From contig CADCXA010000041.1 of NCBI GenBank assembly GCA_902806565.1, forward strand, positions 124,001 through 188,000: DNA of 64,000 bases. Direction: 5' to 3'. The position numbers were made by a program, and so were the translations under genes. The notes under the pieces are model-generated. The model saw only the letters and a program-made list of their open reading frames with translations. It was not told the DNA's origin and made no database searches. The DNA is from Hypoxylon rubiginosum (Eukaryota; Ascomycota; Sordariomycetes; Xylariales; Hypoxylaceae). Shown one piece after another: positions 55,834 to 64,000 of this stretch; the first letter of the stretch is position 1, and each line of letters opens with the position of its first letter.

Positions 55834-58026
55834 CTAGTCCTCGTCGTCATCAGCCTCGTCAAAATCCTCCGCTACGTCAGCCCATCCACAACCCCAACGG
55901 CGACCGCCCGTCTCGCCACCGGTCCTCAAATCGGCCGCCTGCTCTTTTTCTTCGCTCCAGCAGCGAATTAGGTAATCGTCGCCGGACGTTATGAGCTTGC
56001 CCTCGTTAGTCCAAGTCACGGCGCCGACCTCGTGCTCTTCGTGGCCGCGGATAAGCGGCGTCCCAGTCTTCACGATGGGGATATCATCCTTAAGCCTTTG
56101 GTGGGTGGTGGGTGCTCGGGGTGCGCCCTGGGGCAGATCTGCTTCCGAAGCCGGTTGTTGGGATGTGGCTATGGTAGAGTTCTCAAGCGTCATGGAGCTC
56201 ATCGCATCTGTGAGGTTGTTTCTAAAGTATCGCTCCTCCGTAGGGAATAAGACCGGAGTAGAATTGCTGCTTCCCACTGCTAAGAGCTCACTTCTACCGT
56301 TACGGGCTGGCCTTACGGCGCACTTGACGTAGAAGCTCGTCACAAAGAATGAAGGGTGTCGAAAGCCATACAACGGACCGAGACCTTGGTGAGGAACCGC
56401 GTTATGACGGCGTCTCGGGGCTTCGCCATTTCGCGTCGATAGTTCAGGCGCATGTCCGAGTATGAGATGGGCGGTCGAATATGCGTAGACAGTGTTATCC
56501 TTGCAGAGGGCGTACAATCGAGAGGCATCCGTACCAAGCGCCAGAGATGAGACGCCGAAGGATCTCCAATGCTGGTGCGAAGAAGGCGGAGCGGTTACCG
56601 ATAACGGGGAGGGGACCTTTTGGCGCGACGAGTGTATCGCACGGATGTCCCACAGCTTTATACATGCATCCGCCTCACATCCCGTCAATAGCAGGTGTTC
56701 CTTACCTTCGGGTAGGAACTGCAAGGCCGTGACAGATACGTTATTGATCCTGCCTGGTAGCTCGCGACGGGACGGAGTATCTCCCGGGGTACCAACAGGT
56801 ATCTGCTGAACCTGACGTGACGTGTGTGCGTGAGCGTGATAGAGACTATTGACAGAACAGCCTTGTTTCGGGGGCGCATATCGGAATCGCAGGCTGTTGT
56901 CGCGAGCCGTGAGAGGCGCAATACTTGATACCGGACGACCTGTACAACGAAGGTCCCAAATTTGAACACTTCCATCGCGAGATGACGTGGCAAGAACACT
57001 TTTATTCGCCTGGCCTGGTTGAAAACGTACTTGCTTCAAGGATGCCGTGTGGTGTTGAAGAATCGCGACCGGAGTTTGGGTCATCATGTCTATAACACGG
57101 CCAGTCTGGTCACCGGATGCCGTGGCTAGAAGCAAGTCATCATCAGAGAAGGTCAGATCAATGATGGCATTGCTATGGGCTTGGAAACACAAGTGAATCT
57201 TGTTGAATGGCTCTTCCAGGCGGCCAGACGCCGAGTCAAGGAGACGGATTCGACCTTCCTCATCACCTACTGCGGTGAGACTGTTGGTGTTGCAAGTGGC
57301 CGTACAGAAGGGTATGCATCGGCCCCCTCCTTCATGGCTGATGCATTCGTGGACATCGTCGGGTCTGCTATAGAAGCCGGCAGCATCAATTCTCCAGTCG
57401 GTAGTCGGGAATGACATGTAAGAGCGTCTAGGTATGCCTCCCAACTCTCTTTGCATCAACTGACCAGCCAGGCCACGGCTCGTCAGGGGAGTTATACGTT
57501 TCAGTGGGACCGATTGGGGAGGCAATTCCATCTCATCGTCACTTTCGTCCGAGTCCGAGTCGATCTTCTCCTGGCTTGGAGGTAAGGACCTAATAGGGCT
57601 AAGGAGTGCTGACCTAGTTGTTGACTTAGTATCGGTCGAGGGTGTTAGGTTGAAGGATACAGAAGGCCGACATGGCGAAGAGTCGGGGGTGTGGTGGAAT
57701 TTTCGTCTCTTGGGCCGTCGAGTAGTGGGCGAGTCTGGAAGATTCTCATCGGGTACAGTTTCATCTGAGTAAGTGGAGGGTAGTAATGGACTAGAAGGAG
57801 CAGGCGTCTGATATCGATTATTCAAGTCCGGAGCAGCGAGGTCTTTGAGGGCTTTCCTGGCTGAGCTTATGCGAGAAGGTACTCGAGATCGGGGAGTAAA
57901 GAAGCGTCTGAATTTCCTGGGTGTTATGGACGGGTTTCTTCTCTCCTTGCCATTGGAGGCCCTAGGCGGCGAGAGGAGGTTTGGGTTCGTCATGTTGGGC
58001 ATGTTCGATATATCCTCGGCCACCAT
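55834..58026 (-). CDS. WD40 protein, Cdt2-like substrate receptor of CRL4
   Basis: A 730-residue intronless frame. The first 190 residues are basic and Ser/Pro-rich with probable nuclear signals (RRPKRRKF). WD repeats follow, with two WDxR boxes typical of CUL4-DDB1 adaptors (VQIWDLRCTG, KLWDIRAIH), and the last repeats end in LITSGDDYLIRCWSEE. The C-terminus is acidic. This layout fits fungal Cdt2/DTL, which directs Cul4-Ddb1 to degrade Cdt1 and related factors bound to PCNA in S phase, though other DCAFs share the boxes. The protein is probably nuclear. Confidence 0.8.
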   Translation of the reverse strand: MVAEDISNMPNMTNPNLLSPPRASNGKERRNPSITPRKFRRFFTPRSRVPSRISSARKALKDLAAPDLNNRYQTPAPSSPLLPSTYSDETVPDENLPDSPTTRRPKRRKFHHTPDSSPCRPSVSFNLTPSTDTKSTTRSALLSPIRSLPPSQEKIDSDSDESDDEMELPPQSVPLKRITPLTSRGLAGQLMQRELGGIPRRSYMSFPTTDWRIDAAGFYSRPDDVHECISHEGGGRCIPFCTATCNTNSLTAVGDEEGRIRLLDSASGRLEEPFNKIHLCFQAHSNAIIDLTFSDDDLLLATASGDQTGRVIDMMTQTPVAILQHHTASLKQVRFQPGQANKSVLATSSRDGSVQIWDLRCTGRPVSSIAPLTARDNSLRFRYAPPKQGCSVNSLYHAHAHTSRQVQQIPVGTPGDTPSRRELPGRINNVSVTALQFLPEGKEHLLLTGCEADACIKLWDIRAIHSSRQKVPSPLSVTAPPSSHQHWRSFGVSSLALGTDASRLYALCKDNTVYAYSTAHLILGHAPELSTRNGEAPRRRHNAVPHQGLGPLYGFRHPSFFVTSFYVKCAVRPARNGRSELLAVGSSNSTPVLFPTEERYFRNNLTDAMSSMTLENSTIATSQQPASEADLPQGAPRAPTTHQRLKDDIPIVKTGTPLIRGHEEHEVGAVTWTNEGKLITSGDDYLIRCWSEEKEQAADLRTGGETGGRRWGCGWADVAEDFDEADDDED

Positions 58027-58793
58027 AGCTTCTGCTGCTGCTACTATATAATACCCGCAGCCTCTGATTTCCTCCCAATAGAAGAGCAGACGTCAGACGC
58101 CGCTAACACTACCGATGCCCCGAGACCTGCCCAAGACTCGACGTCTAGTAGAGCAGTTGTTATAATGAGTAGCAATTGAACATATTAAGAGACGGGAGGA
58201 TCTAAAGGGGGTTTTCTTTTATTCCTTTAAATCAACTGGAGAGATCAACAGCGTCAAAGACAATGGCGGGAAAGACGAAGATGGTAGATGGCAAGGTGGT
58301 AAGGATTTAATGGTATCCGTTTTGGAAAGTGAGTGGGCACCAAAAGACCCACAGACACGCCGCGAAAAGTCGCGACCACGAAAAAAACCACTTACACGCC
58401 CAAAAGGGAATGACGCCTGGCGCTTGTCCTGCTGTGGTACCAGGGTACTTAGTGGGTGTGGCTGTTGCTATTAGCAACTGTGGCTGCTGCTATTGGCACT
58501 GTATTCTTATTTCAACTGCTAATCAATGCAGGTGGCGTCTGCTGACACTTCGCAGCTGTACCATATTACCAGAAATGGTAATTGCTTTTCGTGGAGGAAG
58601 ATTCCAATAGTTATTTTCCTCCACACGTTCTATGATCGCTTCTTGTCTTAGTAATGCTTATTCTGGCACATTGCCGTATTCCGTACTGTCCGTAATAAGC
58701 TGTCACCTTTGCGTGCCAAGCACAGTGTGTGCCCGAGTTTAGGAGGGTTATTTGTGCGCAGCCGAGAAGGGGGGCCTCTCTCCAGCCACACTT

Positions 58794-58980
58794 CTTAGTC
58801 AGCAGGTACATAGGTACATGTGGTGCGGGGGGTGGTGGTGTGGCTGAGGTCAAGCCATAGGTACATAGGTACATCTGCACCACACCTCTTAGTCAGCAGG
58901 TACGTAGGTACAAGGTATGGGGTGTGTGGTGGGGTGGCGGATGTGGCTCAGCAGCCACACTAGGTACAAAGGTACATCTG
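58794..58980. repeat. GTACATAGGTACA repeat cluster
   Basis: Two copies of a 25-bp unit beginning CTTAGTCAGCAGGTAC lie at 58794-58818 and 58888-58912, with further AGGTACATAGGTACA and AGGTACAAAGGTACA copies between and after. GTGGCT-CAGC-AGCCAC at 58943-58958 is a short hairpin. The cluster is purely repetitive and no open frame uses it. Confidence 0.7.
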
Positions 58981-59086
58981 CATCACGCGGCTGAGCCACA
59001 TCTAAGCCACAAGGGGAAGGCGGTGAGGGGTGCACAATTATGTCAGCAGCACGTTAGCCAATTAACGTACGTGGTTATGCGCGAGA

Positions 59087-59168
59087 GGGGGGTGCGCCGG
59101 AGGATTCTTGCGACGAGGCTCGCGGAGCGAGCCGAGGAGCAAGAATCCGGAGGCGCGGCCCCCTCCGC
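59087..59168. repeat. GC-rich compound hairpin
   Basis: Arms GGATTCTTGC (59102-59111) and GCAAGAATCC (59139-59148) pair perfectly around an inner stem GGCTCGC (59117-59123)/GCGAGCC (59127-59133) with a 3-nt loop. The outer flanks GGGGGGTGCGCC and GGCGCGGCCCCC also pair nearly. An AT-rich block follows immediately. Confidence 0.75.
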
Positions 59169-59552
59169 GGCCTCAGATAAATTGAATATAAAAATATAGA
59201 AATAAAATATATATTATGAATAATCTAAGGGTATTTATCCGATGACTAAACCTGCTCCTAAACTCGGGTTATTGTGGCACGCCAGAGCTGGGGTGCCCTC
59301 TAGTTTAACGCAGAAGCACAGACGGCCTTAATTGGCCAGCCACTTGCCAAGACTATTGAGTTTTTGAGCCCCACCGATAGGTTTCGATAAGCTTATCGAA
59401 GAAACAATTCCTCAAAAATTTCCGTAAAAAAGGACCCTGCCACTTTGATGCGGGACACTTCTAATCCTCTGCGCTGTGAGGTATACCTAACAATTCAGCG
59501 CCATTTTACTTTCATACGATATATTCTGGCCTTTGAGGTCGTCTGAACAAGT

Positions 59553-62200
59553 ATGGCGATCCAGAAGAAGCATGGAAAAGGTCGTCTTGACAAATGGTAC
59601 AAGTTAGCCAAAGAAAAGGGATATAGAGCTCGAGCCGCCTTCAAACTCATCCAACTCAACAAGAAATATGGCTTCCTCGAGAAGAGCAAGGTTCTTCTGG
59701 ATCTGTGTGCCGCTCCTGGTGTGAGTTGCTTCTCTATTGTATGAAGGGAGAGCTAGCGACTAATTCTACGTTACAGTCATGGTGTCAGGTGGCAGCCGAG
59801 GCAATGCCCGCCAACAGTCTTATCGTCGGAGTCGATTTGGCCCCGATCAAGCCTATCCCCAAGGTCATAACCTTCCAAAGCGATATCACCACCGACAAGT
59901 GTCGCGCGACCATTAGACAGCATCTAAAGACATGGAAGGCCGACACCGTGCTTCACGATGGAGCTCCTAATGTTGGTACCGCCTGGGTCCAGGATTCGTT
60001 CAACCAGGCCGAGCTAGTCCTTCAATCCATGAAATTGGCAACCGAGTTCTTAGTCGAGGGTGGAACATTCGTCACCAAGGTCTTCCGATCGAAAGAATAC
60101 AATAAGCTCCTCTGGGTTTTCAACCAATTGTTCACCAAAGTCGAATCGACCAAACCCCCCTCCAGCAGAAACGTGAGCGCGGAAATTTTCGTCGTGTGCC
60201 GCGGCTACAAGGCACCTAAACATCTCGACCCCAAGTTCATCGATCCGCGTGCCGTATTTGCCGAACTTGCGGATCAAGCTCCTAACAACGAGGCCAAGGT
60301 CTTCAAGCCTGAGGTGAAGAAACGAAAGAGAGGAGGTTACGAAGAGGGCGACTATACCCAGTTTAAAGAGATACCAGCAAGCGAATTCATTGAGACCATC
60401 GATCCTATAGCGATACTTGGTACCTACAACAAGCTCTCTTTCGAGCAACCACGTAACGGCGATGTGGCGCTCGCGGCGTTGGACAAGATGCCAGACACGA
60501 CGGAGGATATTAGAATATCTTGTGCCGACTTAAAGGTCCTAGGTCGGAGAGAATTCAAGCTTCTGCTCAAATGGCGGTTGAAAGCCCGTGAAGCCTTCGG
60601 ACTACCGACTAAAAACACTTCGAAACCTGTCGTTGTGGAGGAGGTCGCAGAAGTCGAGCCCATGGACGAAGAGCTAAAGATTCAGGAAGAATTGCAGGCG
60701 CTAAAGGATAAGGATAGCGCCAAGAAGAAACGTGAGCGACGGAAAGAGAACGACAAGAAGCAAAGGGAGATAGTCCGTATGCAACTGCACATGGTTGCTC
60801 CGATGGATATCGGCATGGAGCAGGCCGGACCTGCTGGCCCTGACTCCATGTTTGCTCTCAAACCTATTGACAAGAAAGGTGCCGTTAATAAGATTGTTAA
60901 GGGAAGGATGGCTGTCCTAAGTGAGGCAGACGCCAAGAAGGACAGAGACAGCGGCATTGGATCCTCGGGTGACACAGATGAGGAGGATGAAGAGGAAGAC
61001 CGCCTTGAACGCGAACTCGATGGCATGTACGACCAGTACAGAGAACGGAAATCAGAATCAGACGCAAAGTACCGAGCCAAGAAAGCCAGGCAAGAACACG
61101 AAGACGGCGAATGGGAAGGGTTATCAGCAGACGAGCAACAGTCTAGCGACGGAGACGAAATGGAAGTGGATAGTGACGAGGATTCTGACGAAGACGACTC
61201 TGCTCCCTCAAAACCGCTCATTACCGACTTGGATAACACTCCGGCTGGGTCTGGCGGTCTTTCAAAAAGGGCTACGAACTTTTTCAGTCAGGGCATATTC
61301 AAGGATATACCCGGAATTCTTGGTGAACCCCAGGCAGAAGAAATGGAAGTTGATGAGGACGGGTTATCTGATGATGGTAAACTCGAAGCTCTAATAAAGA
61401 AGAACGCGAAAGCCAAAAAGGAGAAGTCAAAAGAGAAGTCAAAAGAGAAGCCTAAAAAGAAGCCTCAGAAAGCTAAGGTCGAAGTTCCGTCTGATTCTGA
61501 GGATAATGAGGAAGACAGCTTCAAAGTTGTGAAGCAAGATCAAGAAGATGACTGGGAAGATCAGGATAAACGCCGGGACGACGGAACACTAGGTAAATAT
61601 CAAGTTCTTCGCATTCTTTGCGACGATGTACTAATTCACCCAACAGATATCGACATTATTACGGCTGAAGCGATGACCCTCGCGCACCAGCTTGCTACAG
61701 GTCAGAAGACCAACTACGACGTCGTCGACGAAGGCTTCAACAAGCACGCGTTCCGCGACCGCGACGGGCTGCCGGACTGGTTCACCGACGACGAGACCCG
61801 GCACGACAAGCCGCAGAGGCCGATCACGAAGGCGGCGGCGGCGGCCATCAAGGAGAAGCTGCGGGCGCTCAACGCGCGGCCGATCAAGAAGGTGCGCGAG
61901 GCCAAGGCGCGCAAGAAGTTCAAGGCGGCGCAGCGGCTCGAGAAGCTCCGGAAGAAGTCGGACTCGCTCGCCAACGAGGAGGGCATGACGGAGAAGGAGA
62001 AGGCCGACGGCATCACGCGGCTCATGGCCAAGGCCGCCAAGAAGAAGCCCACCAGGGCGCCGGCGCGGCTCGTCGTCGCCCGCGGCCTCAACAGGGGCAT
62101 CAAGGGCCGGCCCAAGGGCGTCAAGGGCCGCTACAAGATCGTCGATCCCAGGATGAAGAAGGAGTTGCGGGCGCAGAAGAGGATATCGAAACGGAAATAG
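59553..62200 (+). CDS. spb1: AdoMet-dependent rRNA methyltransferase Spb1
   Basis: Exons 59553-59720, 59777-61592 and 61647-62200 give 845 residues. The N-terminal FtsJ/RrmJ methyltransferase domain (1-210) starts with the conserved [20 protein letters not shown] and has the SAM motif [12 protein letters not shown], split by the first intron. Spb1 methylates 2'-O-ribose in the 25S rRNA A-loop (Gm2922 in yeast) and is needed for 60S assembly in the nucleolus. A long charged middle region and the basic Spb1_C domain (about 640-845, ending [20 protein letters not shown]) follow. Intron 2 is 54 nt, divisible by three and without a stop, so its retention would add 18 residues. It is convergent with ebp2. 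Confidence 0.95.
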
Positions 62201-62504
62201 ATAGATACATGGACTTTTTAGAGAGGCTCGTTGAATGACAAAATTTTTGTCCATTTTTGGGCGACTTGGAATTTTGAACGTACTTGATATATCCTCGCCA
62301 CGAAGCAATTGTTAATTATGAATTGCGTGCATAAACCTCGTTGTTTACCATTAATAGGATACGAAGGCTATTCTATTTGGTATCAATTTTTGTGATTACC
62401 CCTATACACACTGTATCAAATACCGAAGCACCACCCAATCTCCTTTCCCCCTTTTTTTCTTTCTCGTCTCACCCCAAACAAACCCCGAGAACCAAGCATC
62501 CTCA
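62201..62504. other. Convergent spacer between spb1 and ebp2
   Basis: The two convergent genes are 304 bp apart. No gene is visible. A pyrimidine-rich tract (C/T) lies at 62440-62470. Confidence 0.6.
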
Positions 62505-64000
62505 TCACCGCTTCCCAGCACCAGCAGCCCTCCTGCTCTTCCCGGGGCGCGAAGCCTTGAACGGCTTCCCCTTGCCGCCTCTGTCGCCACCACCACCGCC
62601 ACCGCCACCGCGGCCACCGCTGCTGCCGCCACTCTTCATGCGGCGGGCGCCGAACCCGCTCAGGTCGCCGGAGCTGGTGGCGTCGCCCGACTTGGCGTGG
62701 CGCTTCTTGCCGCCGAAGCCGTACTTGTCGTTCTTCTTCTGGCGCTTGGCGTTGGGCGCGTTGGCACCGGCCGAGCGCTCGCCGTCGTTGCCGCGCGAGA
62801 ACGTCTTCCGCGCGTTGTGCTTGCTGAGCTCCGCGTCCACGCCGACGTCGAACAGGTCGGCCTCCTTGGCGCCGCCGGCGTCGTTGGAGGATTCTTGACG
62901 TTCTGCGGGGGTGTGTGTGTTAGTACGTACAAGTAGCATAAAAGTCAGGTATGACTAGGTAGTATAGTGGAGGCAGGTAGTGAGGGAGAAAAAAAAATAC
63001 TAAACGGGTTGGGGACTTACTCCTCTTGAGGGTCTTGATCTTGTCGAGGGTGTCGCGCTTGGCCTTCTGGCGCTCCTGCAGCTTGGCGACCTGGACCTGC
63101 TTGCCGAACTTCTTGAGGTCGCGCTGCTTGCGGGCGTCGGACGAGGCCTTCTTGGCGCTGGCCTCCTCGACGAGCTTGGCCTTGACCAGCTCCATGTGGC
63201 CGTCGTCCTTGACCATCTCGGCGAAGTAGTCGGTGGGCCGCGAGAACGGCACGGCCTCGGCCTTCAGCAGGGCGCGCGCGCGCTTGGCCGCGTCCAGGCT
63301 CTGCGCGTAGAAGGCCAGCTCCCGCTTCAGGTCGTCCTGGATGTCCTCGATGCCGTCGGCCGTCGGAGTTGCGCTGACGACGCTCTGGTGCGTGGCGAAG
63401 GGCACCGACTTGTCGGTCGGTATGGCTATGCGGTGCAGCGAGGCGAGGAGGGCGGTGGTGTTGTTGATGGTGAGGCGGGAGTGCGGGATCATGTCTTCCT
63501 TGTCCTCGTCGGGAAGGTCTTCGAGATCGGATATGGGGATATCCTCGTCATCTTCCTCCTCCTCCTCTTCCTCTTCATCGACCTCATCAACCTTCACCAC
63601 CATCTTCTTGAAGCCGTCCAGTATGGATTCCTTTGCTTCTTGTACCTTTGCTCTAAGGCGATCTATCTTTGTCTCGAATTCCATTGAAGAATCCGAATCG
63701 TCACTTTCGTCTACTCCCGCGAAGTCGATCTGCTCGTCGTCGTCCTCTTCGTCGTCATCCTCCTCTTCGGCCTCGTCGTCTATGACTGGTGCACCACCGC
63801 CATTGACATCGTCGTCTTCTTCCTCCTCGTCGACGCCCTCCCAGTCGTCGTTGTCGTCGTTGTCGTCGTTGTCGTCGTCTTCAGCATCGTTGGATTTGGC
63901 TGCCCCGCTGTGCTTGCCTTCTCTCTCTTGTCTTTTCTTAGTTCTCTCCTTGTGTTTCTTTTTCTCCTTCAATTTATTAAAGTCGACTCCCTTGTCCGCC
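62505..64000 (-). CDS. ebp2: rRNA-processing protein Ebp2 (partial at right edge)
   Basis: Two exons are visible (62505-62902 and 63021 to beyond the window edge); the 5' end lies outside, since the frame stays open through 64000 with ADKGVDFNKLKEKKK. The N-terminal part is highly acidic with long Asp/Glu runs, then the Ebp2 core: SRLTINNTTALLASLHRIAI, RELAFYAQSLDAAKRARALL, FSRPTDYFAEMVKDDGHM, and KKASSDARKQRDLKKFGKQV. The C-terminal exon is basic and ends in a Gly/Arg-rich tail. Ebp2 is a nucleolar factor for 25S rRNA maturation and 60S assembly. Intron 1 as seen is 118 nt (62903-63020), longer than most here, and contains A-rich and GT-rich stretches. Confidence 0.93.

Larger units (their letters stand above)
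58027..59552. other. Intergenic region with repeats
   Basis: The region between the Cdt2-like gene and spb1 is structured (see the two repeat entries) but has no supported gene. After about 59165 it is very AT-rich to 59220. Confidence 0.55.

Noticed and set aside
58794..58980. Spaced repeats considered as a CRISPR array
   Set aside because: Copies are irregular, spacers are not unique, and the genome is eukaryotic.

Overview
The window is nuclear DNA of a filamentous ascomycete (Pezizomycotina, most likely a sordariomycete; I cannot be more exact). The evidence is many short spliceosomal introns (mostly 54-80 nt) with GTRNGT donors and CTAAC/CTGAC branch sites just upstream of the acceptor, a tRNA-Arg with a 14-nt intron, and fungal families: Gda1, Ypt7, Spb1, Ebp2, SCAP, a tail-less kinesin-3 and a PTH11/rhodopsin-type receptor. 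I joined exons by hand; in each intron-containing gene except the decayed P450 the joined coding length is a multiple of three and the junctions fit the family. Twenty-two protein genes, one tRNA gene, three decayed gene fragments and several structured repeats are supported.

Left arm (1-10 kb): gene-poor. It holds tRNA-Arg(UCU), a diverged tandem duplication of about 1.3-1.5 kb that carries two small unknown genes, a fold-back made of tRNA-like pieces between the two copies, a long non-coding stretch, and a cysteine-rich single-pass membrane protein. 10-29.6 kb: a cytochrome b2-type lactate dehydrogenase, an unknown three-exon gene, a C2H2 zinc-finger protein, a heme-oxygenase-like protein, an SLC35F-type transporter, the Rab7 GTPase gene ypt7 (seven exons), a small probable mitochondrial protein, a Mg-chelatase/MoxR-like protein and the Golgi GDPase gene gda1. 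30-42.5 kb: a PPPDE-thioredoxin-PUL protein, a small accessory island (rhodopsin-type receptor, short-chain dehydrogenase, dead P450), a short kinesin-3 and a JMJD7-like JmjC protein. 44-64 kb: the SREBP escort protein SCAP behind several upstream ORFs, a decayed locus (zinc-containing dehydrogenase plus Zn2Cys6 factor), a 14-3-3-like protein, a 4.8-kb gene-free stretch, a Cdt2-like WD40 protein, and the convergent pair spb1 and ebp2, both for 60S ribosome assembly. ebp2 runs off the right edge.

Most genes are housekeeping and act independently: vesicle traffic (Ypt7, Gda1, the kinesin), sterol sensing (SCAP), replication licensing (Cdt2-like) and ribosome assembly (Spb1, Ebp2). I found no clear new multi-gene system. 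The signals most worth a second look are the SCAP uORF array whose last member ends in an ATGA overlap with the main start, the duplicated locus whose flanks look better conserved than its genes, a dispersed 8-bp palindrome (ACCTAGGT) about ten times over chance and absent from exons, and the two decayed loci.
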